NCBI RefSeq assembly: GCF_001280205.1
Contig: NZ_CP012573.1
Coordinates: 868,001-932,000, forward strand
Origin: Clavibacter capsici
GTDB lineage: Bacteria; Actinomycetota; Actinomycetes; Actinomycetales; Microbacteriaceae
DNA length: 64,000 nucleotides
Direction: 5' to 3'
Both the position numbers and the translations under genes were made by a program. Positions 37,056-46,220 of the stretch are shown in pieces (within the stretch, counting starts at the first letter, position 1; the number at the start of each line of letters is the position of its first letter). The notes beneath the pieces were generated by a model. It made no database searches and was not told where the DNA came from. It worked only from the letters and a program-made list of their open reading frames with translations.

Positions 37056-38711
37056 GTGCGCATCACCGGCATCGGAGTAGGACACGGAGTGGCCACCGGC
37101 CCCGTCATGCGGATGCCCGACCCGCTGCCCGAGCCCGGCACCGAGCGCTTCACGGGCGACGCCGACGCCGAGGTCGCCCGCGTCTCCGCGGCGCTCGTCG
37201 CGACCGCCGACGACCTCGCGGAGCGCGGCGCCCGCGCCGGCGGCGAGGCGAAGGACGTGCTCGACGCGCAGTCGCTCATGGCGCGCGACCCCGCCCTCCT
37301 CGACTCGGTCGGCCGCCTCGTCGGCCAGGGCCGCTCGGGCGAGCGCGCCGTCTTCGAGGCGTTCGCCACCTTCCAGGAGCTGCTCACGGGCATGGGCGGC
37401 TACATGGCCGAGCGCGCCGCCGACCTCGCGGACGTCGCCCAGCGCGTCATCGCCCGGCTCCGCGGCGTGCCCGCCCCCGGGATCCCCACCGCGGACGCGC
37501 CCTTCGTCCTCGTCGCGCGCGACCTCGCCCCGGCCGACACCGCGCTCCTCGAGCTCGACCGCGTGCTCGCCCTCGTCACCACCGACGGCGGCCCCACGAG
37601 CCACACCGCGATCCTCGCCCGCAGCCGCTCGATCCCCGCCATCGTCGGGGCGACGGCCGCCGCCGACCTCGCCGAGGGCACCCGGGTTGTCGTCGACGCC
37701 GCGGCCGGCGTCGTCATCGCGGATCCGTCCGACGCCGAGCGCGAGGACGCCCTCCGCCGGATCCGCGCCCGGGAGGAGGCGCTCGCGGCCCCGATCACCG
37801 ACGGCGCCCTCGCCGACGGCACGGCCGTCCCGCTCCTCGCCAACCTCGGTTCCCCGGCCGAGGCCGCGCGCGCCGTCGAGCTCGGCGCCGAGGGCGTGGG
37901 CCTCTTCCGCACCGAGTTCCTGTTCCTCGACGCCGCCGAGGCGCCGTCCGTCGCCGAGCAGACGGCCCAGTACACGGCGCTCCTCGAGGCGTTCCCCGGC
38001 CGCAAGGTCGTCGTCCGCGCGCTCGACGCCGGCGCCGACAAGCCGCTCGCCTTCCTCACCGACGCCCACGAGGAGAACCCCGCGCTCGGTCTCCGCGGCC
38101 TCCGCGCGCTCCGGGCGAACCCCGCCGTCCTCCGCGACCAGCTCACGGCCCTCGCCGCGGCCGACGCCGCGACCGACGCCGACCTCTGGGTCATGGCGCC
38201 CATGGTCGCCGACGCCGAGGAGACGGCGTGGTTCGTCGAGCTCGGCCGCGAGCTCGGCCTCCGGACGGTCGGCGTCATGGCCGAGGTCCCGTCGCTCGCG
38301 CTCCTCGCCGACCAGGTCGTCGAGGTCGCCGACTTCGTGAGCGTCGGCACCAACGACCTCACCCAGTACACGATGGCGGCCGACCGGATGCTCGGCTCGG
38401 TCGCGTCCTACCAGGACCCGTGGCACCCGGCCGTCCTCCGCCTCGTGCGCGCCCTCGGCGACGCGGGCCGTGCGTCCGGCACCCCGGTCGGCATCTGCGG
38501 GGAGGCGGCGGCGGATCCGCTCCTCGCGGTCGTGCTCGTCGGCCTCGGCGCGACGACCCTCTCGATGACCCCCGCCGCCCTCGCGGACGTCCGCCTCGAG
38601 CTCGGCCGCCGCACGCTCGAGGACGCGCGCGCCGCCGCGGACGCCGTGCTCGCGGCGCGCTCGGCCGCGGGTGCCCGGAAGGCCGCCGAGCAGGTGCTCG
38701 CCGGCCGCTGA
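37056..38711 (+). CDS. ptsI: Phosphoenolpyruvate-protein phosphotransferase (PTS enzyme I)
   Basis: Takes phosphate from PEP and passes it to HPr, energising all PTS sugar uptake. 551 residues. The phosphorylated residue is His183 in GGPTSHTAIL. The PEP-binding barrel has GVGLFRTEFLF, ADKPLAFL and the C-terminal SVGTNDLTQYTMA and CGEAA motifs. The GTG at 37056 has GAGGGAG five bases upstream. HPr is not adjacent. The orphan IIA and IIB proteins at 55.6-56.4 kb would depend on this enzyme. Confidence 0.96.
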   Translation: MRITGIGVGHGVATGPVMRMPDPLPEPGTERFTGDADAEVARVSAALVATADDLAERGARAGGEAKDVLDAQSLMARDPALLDSVGRLVGQGRSGERAVFEAFATFQELLTGMGGYMAERAADLADVAQRVIARLRGVPAPGIPTADAPFVLVARDLAPADTALLELDRVLALVTTDGGPTSHTAILARSRSIPAIVGATAAADLAEGTRVVVDAAAGVVIADPSDAEREDALRRIRAREEALAAPITDGALADGTAVPLLANLGSPAEAARAVELGAEGVGLFRTEFLFLDAAEAPSVAEQTAQYTALLEAFPGRKVVVRALDAGADKPLAFLTDAHEENPALGLRGLRALRANPAVLRDQLTALAAADAATDADLWVMAPMVADAEETAWFVELGRELGLRTVGVMAEVPSLALLADQVVEVADFVSVGTNDLTQYTMAADRMLGSVASYQDPWHPAVLRLVRALGDAGRASGTPVGICGEAAADPLLAVVLVGLGATTLSMTPAALADVRLELGRRTLEDARAAADAVLAARSAAGARKAAEQVLAGR

Positions 38712-38729
38712 CCCGCGACCCGCGCACGA

Positions 38730-38767
38730 CGACGGCCCCGCCGCTCCGAGGAGCTGCGGGGCCGTCG
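38730..38767. terminator. Bidirectional terminator between ptsI and sdhB
   Basis: CGACGGCCCCGC (38730-38741) pairs perfectly with 38756-38767 over 12 bases. The loop contains a further GCTCC/GGAGC pairing. It lies between two convergent genes and can serve both. Confidence 0.8.
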
Positions 38768-38789
38768 CACGTGCGGGGGAGCGGAGGCG

Positions 38790-39551
38790 CTACGCCTTGC
38801 CGCGCATGATCGCCTGCTTGACCTCGGCGATCGCCTGGGTGACCTGGATGCCGCGCGGGCACGCCTCGGAGCAGTTGAAGGTCGTGCGGCAGCGCCACAC
38901 GCCCTCCTTGTCGTTGAGGATGTCGAGGCGCACGTTCGACTCGTCGCGCGAGTCGAAGATGAAGCGGTGCGCGTTGACGATGGCGGCCGGGCCGAAGTAC
39001 TGGCCGTCGGTCCAGAAGACGGGGCACGACGACGTGCACGCGGCGCACAGGATGCACTTGGTGGTGTCGTCGAAGCGGGCGCGCTCGGCGGCGGACTGGA
39101 TCCGCTCCTTGCCCTTCTCCGGCTTCGTGTTGGAGATGAGGAACGGCTGCACGTCGCGGAACGACTCGAAGAAGGGCTCCATGTCGACGACCAGGTCCTT
39201 CTCCAGCGGCAGGCCCTTGATGGCCTCCACGTAAATGGGCTGGTTGATGTCGAGGTCCTTGATGAGCGTCTTGCAGGCCAGGCGGTTGCGGCCGTTGATG
39301 CGCATCGCGTCGGATCCGCACACGCCGTGCGCGCAGGAGCGGCGGAAGGTCAGCGACCCGTCCTGCTCCCACTTGATCTTGTGCAGCGCGTCGAGCACGC
39401 GGTCGGTCGGGTAGACCTCGACGTCGAAGTCCTCCCAGCGGGGCTCGGCGTCCTGGCCGGGGATGAAGCGGCGGATGATGAGGGTCACCGTGAAGGTGGG
39501 GATGGCCGAGGCCTCTCCCGCGGGGGGTGCGTCCAGGGTTGCGGTGCTCAC
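38790..39551 (-). CDS. sdhB: Succinate dehydrogenase iron-sulfur subunit
   Basis: 253 residues. A [2Fe-2S] ferredoxin domain has SCAHGVCGSDAMRING and a later Cys. The [4Fe-4S]/[3Fe-4S] domain has CILCAACTSSCP and CSEACPRGI. It passes electrons from SdhA to the membrane quinone site. Last gene of sdhCDAB; the GTG start is 57 bases after sdhA. Confidence 0.97.
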   Translation of the reverse strand: MSTATLDAPPAGEASAIPTFTVTLIIRRFIPGQDAEPRWEDFDVEVYPTDRVLDALHKIKWEQDGSLTFRRSCAHGVCGSDAMRINGRNRLACKTLIKDLDINQPIYVEAIKGLPLEKDLVVDMEPFFESFRDVQPFLISNTKPEKGKERIQSAAERARFDDTTKCILCAACTSSCPVFWTDGQYFGPAAIVNAHRFIFDSRDESNVRLDILNDKEGVWRCRTTFNCSEACPRGIQVTQAIAEVKQAIMRGKA

Positions 39552-39608
39552 GGGTGCTGTCCTATTCCGTAGGTGGTGCGGTGATGTGCGTCGGTGCCGA
39601 CCGGAGGG

Positions 39609-41432
39609 TCAGTACTTCCGCTCCATCGGCTGGTAGTTCGTGATGACCACGGGCTTGGTGCTGAGCTTGATGTGGTCGCCGGCGTCGGTGCTGTGCGCGT
39701 CGCCGGTGAGGTACGCCATGGTGTGGACCATGTAGTTCTCGTCGTCCCGCTTCGGGAAGTCCTCGCGGAAGTGGCCGCCGCGGCTCTCCTTGCGGTACAT
39801 CGCCGAGTACACGACGACCTCCGCGAGGTCGAGCAGGAAGCCGAGCTCGATGGCCTCGAGCAGGTCCGTGTTGAAGCGCTGGCCCTTGTCCTGCACCTGG
39901 ATGTTCGTGTACCGCTCGCGCAGGTCGGCGATCACCCTGGTGACCTCGATGAGCGTCTCCTCGGTGCGGAACACCTGGGCGTTGCGGTCCATCGACTCCT
40001 GCAGCTCGCGACGCAGCGTCGAGATCCGCTCGGTGCCGTTGGAGTTGCGCGCGCCCTCGACGAGGCCCTTCACGAAGTCGGCCGCGTCGGCGGGCAGCGG
40101 CGTGAAGTCGACCGTCTTCACGTACTCGGCCGCGTAGTTGCCCGCGCGCTTGCCGAACACGTTGATGTCGAGGAGCGAGTTGGTGCCGAGGCGGTTGGAT
40201 CCGTGCACCGAGACGCACGCGCACTCGCCGGCCGCGTAGAGGCCGGGCACCACGGTCGTGTTGTCCGAGAGGACCTCGGCCTTGATGTTCGTGGGGATGC
40301 CGCCCATCGCGTAGTGCGCGGTGGGGAGCACGGGCACGGGCTCCGTGTACGGCTCGACACCGAGGTACGTGCGCGCGAACTCCGTGATGTCCGGGAGCTT
40401 CGCGTCGATGACGGCGGGCTCCAGATGGGTGATGTCGAGGTAGACGTAGTCCTTGTTGGGGCCCGCGCCGCGGCCCTCGCGGATCTCGGTCGCCATGCAG
40501 CGGGCCACGATGTCGCGCGGCGCGAGGTCCTTGATGGTGGGGGCGTACCGCTCCATGAAGCGCTCGCCCTCGCTGTTGCGGAGGATCGCGCCCTCGCCGC
40601 GGGCCGCCTCCGACAGGAGGATGCCGAGGCCGGCGAGGCCGGTCGGGTGGAACTGGAAGAACTCCATGTCCTCGAGCGGCAGGCCCTTGCGCCAGATGAT
40701 CCCGACGCCGTCGCCCGTGAGGGTGTGCGCGTTCGAGGTGGTCTTGTAGATCTTGCCGAAGCCGCCGGTGGCGAAGATGACGGCCTTGGACTGGAAGACG
40801 TGGATCTCGCCGGTCGAGAGCTCGAGGGCCACGACGCCCGCGGGCTGCTGCTTCCCGTCGACCTCGGCCATGACGAGGTCGAGCACGTAGAACTCGTTGT
40901 AGAAGTTGATGCCGAACTTGACGCAGTTCTGGTACAGCGTCTGCAGGATCATGTGGCCCGTGCGGTCGGCCGCGTAGCAGGACCGGCGGACGGGGCTCTT
41001 GCCGTGGTCGGCCGTGTGGCCGCCGAAGCGGCGCTGGTCGATCTTGCCGTCCGGCGTGCGGTTGAAGGGGAGGCCCATGTTCTCGAGGTCGATGACCGCG
41101 TCGATGGCCTCCTTGGCGAGGATCTCCGCCGCGTCCTGGTCGACGAGGTAGTCGCCGCCCTTGACGGTGTCGAAGGTGTGCCACTCCCAGCTGTCCTCCT
41201 CCACGTTCGCGAGCGCCGCGGCCATGCCGCCCTGCGCCGCGCCGGTGTGGGAGCGGGTGGGGTAGAGCTTCGAGATGACGGCCGTGTTCGCCTGCGGTCC
41301 CGCCTCGATCGCCGCGCGCATGCCGGCACCGCCCGCACCCACGATCACGATGTCGAACTGGTGGTAGTGGACGCCGTCCACGATGGTGCTCGCGGAGGGC
41401 TCGGAACCGGGGGTGGCGGTGTCAGTGGTCAC
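39609..41432 (-). CDS. sdhA: Succinate dehydrogenase flavoprotein subunit
   Basis: 607 residues. The FAD Rossmann motif is [16 protein letters not shown], and His62 in [11 protein letters not shown] is the covalent FAD attachment site. The substrate-site motif [20 protein letters not shown] and the C-terminal region are normal. Oxidises succinate to fumarate at the inner face of the membrane. The GTG start lies 33 bases after sdhD. Confidence 0.97.
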   Translation of the reverse strand: MTTDTATPGSEPSASTIVDGVHYHQFDIVIVGAGGAGMRAAIEAGPQANTAVISKLYPTRSHTGAAQGGMAAALANVEEDSWEWHTFDTVKGGDYLVDQDAAEILAKEAIDAVIDLENMGLPFNRTPDGKIDQRRFGGHTADHGKSPVRRSCYAADRTGHMILQTLYQNCVKFGINFYNEFYVLDLVMAEVDGKQQPAGVVALELSTGEIHVFQSKAVIFATGGFGKIYKTTSNAHTLTGDGVGIIWRKGLPLEDMEFFQFHPTGLAGLGILLSEAARGEGAILRNSEGERFMERYAPTIKDLAPRDIVARCMATEIREGRGAGPNKDYVYLDITHLEPAVIDAKLPDITEFARTYLGVEPYTEPVPVLPTAHYAMGGIPTNIKAEVLSDNTTVVPGLYAAGECACVSVHGSNRLGTNSLLDINVFGKRAGNYAAEYVKTVDFTPLPADAADFVKGLVEGARNSNGTERISTLRRELQESMDRNAQVFRTEETLIEVTRVIADLRERYTNIQVQDKGQRFNTDLLEAIELGFLLDLAEVVVYSAMYRKESRGGHFREDFPKRDDENYMVHTMAYLTGDAHSTDAGDHIKLSTKPVVITNYQPMERKY

Positions 41433-41465
41433 GGGCTTCTTTCTCGAGGCGGATGGGGAAGCGGG

Positions 41466-41930
41466 CTACAGGTCGCCGCAGAAGGAGGGGAGCAGGTCCG
41501 CGGGCTGGCCGGCGGGGCACGGGTCGAACGTGAAGACCACGAGCGTGCCGAGCACGAGGAGGACCACCGTGGACGCGACGAGCGCGCCCTTGAGGATCTT
41601 CCGGGTGCGGGGCGACGCCGCGTAGTCGTTCACGAGCGTGCGCATGCCGTTGGCGCCGTGGATGACCGCGAGCCAGAGCAGCGCGATGTCCCAGACCTTC
41701 CAGAACGGGTCGGACAGCTTGCCGCCGACGAACGCGAAGTCGATGGCCTTGATGCCCTCGCCGTTGACGAGGTTGACGTAGAGGTGGCCGAAGATGAGCA
41801 CGACGAGCACGACGCCCGAGGCGCGCATGTACATCCAGCCCCACTTCTCCCAGTTGACGCCGCCCTGGGGACGGGGCTGCCGGGCCTGGCGGGGACGCTC
41901 GATGCTCACCTGCTGTGCGATGTCGCTCAC
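41466..41930 (-). CDS. sdhD: Succinate dehydrogenase membrane anchor subunit
   Basis: 154 residues from the GTG at 41930; an ATG at 41942 overlapping sdhC by ten bases would add four residues. Three membrane segments. Conserved histidines in FGHLYVNL and VIHGANGMR fit haem ligation. The basic N-terminus contains VNWEKWGWMYMRASG, typical of the actinobacterial subunit. It anchors SdhAB and helps form the quinone site. Confidence 0.9.
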   Translation of the reverse strand: MSDIAQQVSIERPRQARQPRPQGGVNWEKWGWMYMRASGVVLVVLIFGHLYVNLVNGEGIKAIDFAFVGGKLSDPFWKVWDIALLWLAVIHGANGMRTLVNDYAASPRTRKILKGALVASTVVLLVLGTLVVFTFDPCPAGQPADLLPSFCGDL

Positions 41931-41932
41931 GA

Positions 41933-42367
41933 TCAGATCCATCCCGCTTCGCTGAACACGTTCATGAGGTGGCGCGGCACGAAGCCGGCCATGAGGACGA
42001 CCCACAGGCCGATGACCACGTAGAACATCAGGCGCTGGTGCTTGGCGCCGAAGCGCCAGAAGTCGATGAGGATGATGCGCAGCCCGTTGAGCGCGTGGAA
42101 CCCGATGGCCCCGACGAGGGCGACCTCGCCGATGCCCATGATCGGGTTCTTGTAGGTGCCGATGACCGCGTTGTAGGCCTCGGGGCTCACGCGGATGAGG
42201 CTCGTGTCGAGCACGTGCACGAGGAGGAAGAAGAAGATGGACACGCCGGTGATGCGGTGCAGCACCCAGGACCACATGCCCTCGCGGCCCCGGTACAGCG
42301 TCCCGGCGGGGACCTTCGGTGCGCGCGAGCTCTGCGGCTCCCGGGTTCCTGTCGTCTTGATGGACAC
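41933..42367 (-). CDS. sdhC: Succinate dehydrogenase cytochrome b556 subunit
   Basis: 144 residues, three membrane segments. The signature GREGMWSWVLHRITGV and histidines in LLVHVLDTS and GFHALNGLR match SdhC. First gene of the operon. The GTG start follows a leader of about 65 bases from -10 TAGACT. Confidence 0.94.
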   Translation of the reverse strand: MSIKTTGTREPQSSRAPKVPAGTLYRGREGMWSWVLHRITGVSIFFFLLVHVLDTSLIRVSPEAYNAVIGTYKNPIMGIGEVALVGAIGFHALNGLRIILIDFWRFGAKHQRLMFYVVIGLWVVLMAGFVPRHLMNVFSEAGWI

Positions 42368-42437
42368 GGAACGACCCTCCCTGATGCTGGTGCCCCGTGG
42401 GCGGAGCGCCTTCGCGCCGACATTGCGCGAGGTCCTC

Positions 42438-42443
42438 AGTCTA
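42438..42443 (-). promoter_or_regulatory. -10 box of the sdhCDAB operon
   Basis: TAGACT on the minus strand, about 70 bases before the sdhC GTG. No strong -35 box is visible. An inverted repeat lies just upstream. Confidence 0.5.
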
Positions 42444-42468
42444 CGGCCGCCCTCCGAGCGGTCGCCCG

Positions 42469-42482
42469 TTAGGGCACCCTAA
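42469..42482. promoter_or_regulatory. Inverted repeat TTAGGG-N2-CCCTAA upstream of the sdh promoter
   Basis: TTAGGGCACCCTAA has perfect six-base arms. It lies just upstream of the expected -35 position and downstream of the glycosyltransferase stop. Its TTAGG...CCTAA ends recall DtxR/IdeR iron boxes, but the spacing is shorter than in the 19-base consensus. It is a candidate activator or repressor site. Confidence 0.45.
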
Positions 42483-42507
42483 GCGGGCAGGCGTCCGGCC
42501 GGCCGGC

Positions 42508-43683
42508 TCAGGCGCCGACGGGCACGGCGCCGGCGCCCGTGGGATCCGCGGTCTGGAGCGCCGAGCGGCGGGCCGAGACGGCGCGGTCGTAGTGGCCGAT
42601 GAGCTCGTCGCCGATGGTCGCCCAGGAGCGGCCGAGCACCGCGCGGCGACCGGCCTCGCCCATCCGGAGGCGCATCGGCCCGCTCGCGACGACCTCGTCC
42701 ACGAGGCGGCGGAGGTCGGCGTCGCGCGGCGACGCGGGGTCGAAGAGGAACCCGTCCGTGCCGTGGTCGACGAGGTCGATCGGGCCGCCCGCGTGCGGGG
42801 CGACGACGGGGAGGCCCGAGGCGTGCGCCTCCTGCACCGTCTGGCCGAAGGTCTCCTCGGTCCCGGTGTGCACGAAGACGTCCATCGCGGCGTACGCGGC
42901 GGCCAGCTCCCGGCCGCCGACCCGGCCGAGCCACGTGACGGGCATTCCCGCGAGCGCGCGGCGGGCGGAGGCCTGGCTCGGGCCGTCGCCGGCGACGAGG
43001 AACCGCACGCCGGGCATCCCGCGGAGCGCGGCGAGCCGCTCGAGCTGCTTCTCGGGCGCGATGCGTCCGACGTAGCCCACGACCGTCTCGCCGCCCGGCG
43101 CGACGCGGTGGCGGAGCGCGACCGCGTCGTCCATCGCGCGGTTGCGGGGGTGGTAGCGGTCGAGGTCCACGCCGCGGCCCCAGCGGGCCACGCGCTCGAC
43201 CCCCGCGGCGGCGAGGTCGGCGGCCGCGGCGCTCGAGGGCGCGAGGGTCAGGTCGGCGCCCTGGTGGATCCAGCGCACGAGCCGCCAGACGTACGGCGCG
43301 GTCGCGGCCAGCCGGTTGCGGCGCGCGTAGCCGGCGACGTCGGTCTGGAACACCGCGACCGACGGGGTGTCGATGCGCGTCGCGGCCGCGATGGCCTGGG
43401 CGCCGAGGAAGAGGGGGGAGGCGGCGTGCAGCACGTCGGGCGCGAAGTCCGTGAGGAGGCGCAGGACGTGGGGGCTCGGGATCCCGACCGGGAACTGCCG
43501 GTAGGCGATGGCCGGGACGCCGTGCACGCGGAATCCCGCGAACTGGGACGGGGCGCCGGCGTCCGGGGCGATCACGAGCACCTCGTGCCCGCGGTCCCGC
43601 AGGTGCTCGAGCACCCGGCAGACGCTGGTGGTGACGCCGTTGACGGTGGGGAGGAAGCTCTCGCTGACGACGGCTACGCGCAT
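42508..43683 (-). CDS. Glycosyltransferase family 4 (probable GDP-mannose-dependent alpha-mannosyltransferase)
   Basis: 391 residues, GT-B fold. The N-terminal domain starts VVSESFLPTVNGVTTSV, characteristic of MgtA/PimB-like mannosyltransferases. The C-terminal domain has GYVGRIAPEKQLERL and the E-x7-E motif (TEETFGQTVQE). Cytoplasmic face of the membrane. The divergent neighbour makes GDP-mannose, which supports mannose as donor; the acceptor (lipid or glycan) is unknown. The ATG follows TAGCGT by seven bases. Confidence 0.85.
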   Translation of the reverse strand: MRVAVVSESFLPTVNGVTTSVCRVLEHLRDRGHEVLVIAPDAGAPSQFAGFRVHGVPAIAYRQFPVGIPSPHVLRLLTDFAPDVLHAASPLFLGAQAIAAATRIDTPSVAVFQTDVAGYARRNRLAATAPYVWRLVRWIHQGADLTLAPSSAAAADLAAAGVERVARWGRGVDLDRYHPRNRAMDDAVALRHRVAPGGETVVGYVGRIAPEKQLERLAALRGMPGVRFLVAGDGPSQASARRALAGMPVTWLGRVGGRELAAAYAAMDVFVHTGTEETFGQTVQEAHASGLPVVAPHAGGPIDLVDHGTDGFLFDPASPRDADLRRLVDEVVASGPMRLRMGEAGRRAVLGRSWATIGDELIGHYDRAVSARRSALQTADPTGAGAVPVGA

Positions 43684-43690
43684 GCCCACG

Positions 43691-43696
43691 ACGCTA
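43691..43696 (-). promoter_or_regulatory. -10 box of a probable leaderless promoter (glycosyltransferase)
   Basis: TAGCGT on the minus strand, seven bases before the ATG at 43683. Confidence 0.55.
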
Positions 43697-43788
43697 GGCA
43701 GGGGCGCCGACCGTGCCGCCGCGGGGCCGTGAACGGGCCGTTGCGGTCGCGTGAACTCGGCGCATCCGGCTGTTTCCCAGGGTGCCGA

Positions 43789-43794
43789 TAGTGT
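43789..43794 (+). promoter_or_regulatory. -10 box of a probable leaderless promoter (manC)
   Basis: TAGTGT, then six bases, then the ATG at 43801. The two divergent -10 boxes are 92 bases apart. Confidence 0.6.
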
Positions 43795-43800
43795 GGGCCC

Positions 43801-44922
43801 ATGGCCGAGCAGACGAGCGCGATCTCCCGTTTCCACAGCGTCATCCCCGCGGGGGGCGTGGGCTCCCGGCTCTGGCCGCTGTCGCGCGCCGACGCCCCGA
43901 AGTTCCTCCACGACCTCACCGGATCCGGCCGCACGCTGCTCCGGGACACGTGGGAGCGCCTCGCCCCCCTCTCCGGCGCCGACCGGATCATGGTCGTCAC
44001 GGGACGCGCCCACCGTGCCGCCGTCGAGGCCCAGCTCCCCGAGCTCGCCGACCCGAACGTGGTCCTCGAGAGCGAGGGACGCGACAGCACCGCCGCTATC
44101 GCGCTCGCCGCCGCCATCCTCGAGCGCCGCGAGCCGGGCGTCATCATCGGCTCGTTCGCGGCCGACCACGTCATCGCCGACCCGGACCGCTTCCGCGACA
44201 CCGTGCGCGAGGCGGTCATCGCCGCCGACGCCGGCTACATCACGACCATCGGCATCACGCCGACGGAGCCCGCCACCGGCTTCGGCTACATCCACACGGG
44301 CAAGGCGCTCAGCATCCCCGGAGCCCCGCACGCGCTCGAGGTCGCGTCCTTCGTGGAGAAGCCGAGCATCGGGGTCGCCCGCGGCTACGTGAAGGGGGGC
44401 ACGCACCTCTGGAACGCCGGCATGTTCATCGCGCGCGCCGACCGCCTGCTGGAAGAGCTCGGCCGCACCGAGCCGGAGCTGCTGAAGGGCGTGCTCGAGC
44501 TCGCCGAGGCGTGGGACACCGCCGACCGCGGCCTCGTCGTCGACCGCGTGTGGCCGAACCTCAAGAAGATCGCCATCGACTACTCGGTCGCCGAGCCGGC
44601 CGCCGCCCGCGGCGCGCTCGCCGTGATCCCCGGCCGCTTCACCTGGGACGACGTGGGCGACTTCGCCTCCGTCGCGAAGATGCACTCGAGCGGGCGCAAG
44701 TCCGACCTCGTGATCCTCGGCGAGGACGCGCGCGTCCTGTCCGACGCGTCGAGCGGCATCGTGGTGGCGAACAGCAAGCGCGTGATCAGCCTCATCGGCG
44801 TCCGCGACATCGTCGTGGTCGACACCCCGGACGCCCTCCTCGTGACCACCAAGGAGAACGCGCAGCGGGTGAAGAGCGTCGTCGACGCGCTCAAGCTCAG
44901 CGGCGGCACGGACGTGCTGTAA
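43801..44922 (+). CDS. manC: Mannose-1-phosphate guanylyltransferase (GDP-mannose pyrophosphorylase)
   Basis: Makes GDP-mannose from GTP and mannose-1-phosphate. 373 residues, the single-domain form without the isomerase domain. The nucleotide loop AGGVGSRLWPLSR is at residues 17-29, followed by FAADHVI and the metal/sugar motif FVEKP. The neighbouring glycosyltransferase is a plausible consumer of the product. Confidence 0.93.
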   Translation: MAEQTSAISRFHSVIPAGGVGSRLWPLSRADAPKFLHDLTGSGRTLLRDTWERLAPLSGADRIMVVTGRAHRAAVEAQLPELADPNVVLESEGRDSTAAIALAAAILERREPGVIIGSFAADHVIADPDRFRDTVREAVIAADAGYITTIGITPTEPATGFGYIHTGKALSIPGAPHALEVASFVEKPSIGVARGYVKGGTHLWNAGMFIARADRLLEELGRTEPELLKGVLELAEAWDTADRGLVVDRVWPNLKKIAIDYSVAEPAAARGALAVIPGRFTWDDVGDFASVAKMHSSGRKSDLVILGEDARVLSDASSGIVVANSKRVISLIGVRDIVVVDTPDALLVTTKENAQRVKSVVDALKLSGGTDVL

Positions 44923-44984
44923 CGAAGGGGTAACGAAGGTCGCGGGGGCTCTCCGCGGCCGGAGGGCGCCCCGAGCCCCGCCGC

Positions 44985-44990
44985 TAGATT
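44985..44990 (+). promoter_or_regulatory. -10 box of a probable leaderless promoter (first BMP lipoprotein)
   Basis: TAGATT, six bases, then the ATG at 44997. Confidence 0.6.
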
Positions 44991-44996
44991 CCGGGG

Positions 44997-46070
44997 ATGC
45001 CCCGCACCCGCCGCGTCATTCGCGCCGCCTCCCTGCCCCTCGCCCTCCTCGCCGCCGCGGCCCTCGCCGGATGCGGCGCGGCCCCCGAGCCCGGCGCCAC
45101 CTCGGCCGCCGCGAGCGACTACTGCGCCCGCATGGTCACCAACTCCGGCGGCCTGCAGGACCGCTCCTTCAACCAGTCGAGCTGGGAGGGGCTGCAGCGG
45201 GCGGAGGAGGAGCTCGGGATCCAGGCCGACGTGCTCGTCTCCACCTCGGAGACGGACCTCGCGCCCAACGTCGAGCAGGCGGTCGGCACGGGCTGCGGCT
45301 TCGTCCTCACCGTCGGCTACGAGCTGGCGGAGGCGACGTCCGCGGCGGCGGCCGAGAACCCGGACGTGCACTTCTCCATCGTCGACGAGGTCGTCGACGC
45401 CCCGAACGTGAAGCCGCTCGTCTTCGACACCGCGCAGGCCTCGTACCTCGCGGGCTACCTGGCGGCGGGCGTGAGCGAGACCGGCAAGGTCGGGACCTTC
45501 GGCGGCGGGAACCAGCCGCCCGTCACCCTCTTCATGGACGGCTTCGTCGACGGCGTCGCCGCCTACAACCAGGCGCACGGCACGAGCGTCCAGGCTCTCG
45601 GCTGGGACGCGGCCGCGCAGGACGGCACGTTCACGGGCGACTTCGAGGACGTGTCGAAGGGCCAGACCACCACGCAGAACCTCCTCGACCAGGGCGCCGA
45701 CGTGATCATGCCGGTCGCCGGGCAGGTGGGGGAGGGCGCCGCGTCCGCGATCCTGGCGCACGGCAGCGGCAAGCTCATCTGGGTGGACAACGACGGCTAC
45801 GACACCCTGCCGGCCGAGTACCGGCCGCTCCTGCTCACGAGCGTGCTCAAGGACACCGGGCAGGCCGTGGTCGACATCGTGGGCGACGACCAGAAGGGGT
45901 CCTTCACCTCGGAGCCCTACGTCGGCACGCTCGCGAACGGCGGCGTGGGCCTCGCCGGGTACCACGACCTCGCGGCCTCGGTGCCGGCCGGGCTGCAGTC
46001 CGAGCTCGACGCGCTGAAGGCCCGGATCGTCTCCGGCGACGTGCGGGTGGAGTCGGTCTCGACGCCGTAG
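44997..46070 (+). CDS. BMP/PnrA-family nucleoside-binding lipoprotein, copy 1
   Basis: 357 residues. Signal peptide with lipobox LAGC (Cys near residue 26). The mature region has the BMP signature SGGLQDRSFNQSSWEGL and VGTFGGGNQPPVTLFMDGFVDG. PnrA-type proteins bind purine or pyrimidine nucleosides for an ABC importer. It is a paralogue of the next gene. Own leaderless promoter and a hairpin downstream suggest independent expression. Confidence 0.9.
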   Translation: MPRTRRVIRAASLPLALLAAAALAGCGAAPEPGATSAAASDYCARMVTNSGGLQDRSFNQSSWEGLQRAEEELGIQADVLVSTSETDLAPNVEQAVGTGCGFVLTVGYELAEATSAAAAENPDVHFSIVDEVVDAPNVKPLVFDTAQASYLAGYLAAGVSETGKVGTFGGGNQPPVTLFMDGFVDGVAAYNQAHGTSVQALGWDAAAQDGTFTGDFEDVSKGQTTTQNLLDQGADVIMPVAGQVGEGAASAILAHGSGKLIWVDNDGYDTLPAEYRPLLLTSVLKDTGQAVVDIVGDDQKGSFTSEPYVGTLANGGVGLAGYHDLAASVPAGLQSELDALKARIVSGDVRVESVSTP

Positions 46071-46122
46071 CAGGGCCTGCGTTTCCGCGGTGTTTCGCGG
46101 CCGTCGCGGATCGATAACGCTT

Positions 46123-46147
46123 GCGCCCGGAGGCCCGATCCGGGCGC
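46123..46147 (+). terminator. Hairpin between the two BMP genes
   Basis: GCGCCCGGA (46123-46131) pairs with TCCGGGCGC (46139-46147) around a seven-base loop. It lies 50 bases after the first BMP stop and before the second gene's promoter. No T-run. Confidence 0.5.
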
Positions 46148-46169
46148 CGGGAGCATTCCCGCGCATGGG

Positions 46170-46175
46170 TAACAT
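46170..46175 (+). promoter_or_regulatory. -10 box of the second BMP gene
   Basis: TAACAT lies 45 bases before the GTG. The transcript would have a leader of about 38 bases containing GGAGG (46211-46215). Confidence 0.5.
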
Positions 46176-46220
46176 GAACGCACATCGCCCGGCGGACCCG
46201 GGCTGCATCTGGAGGCCACA

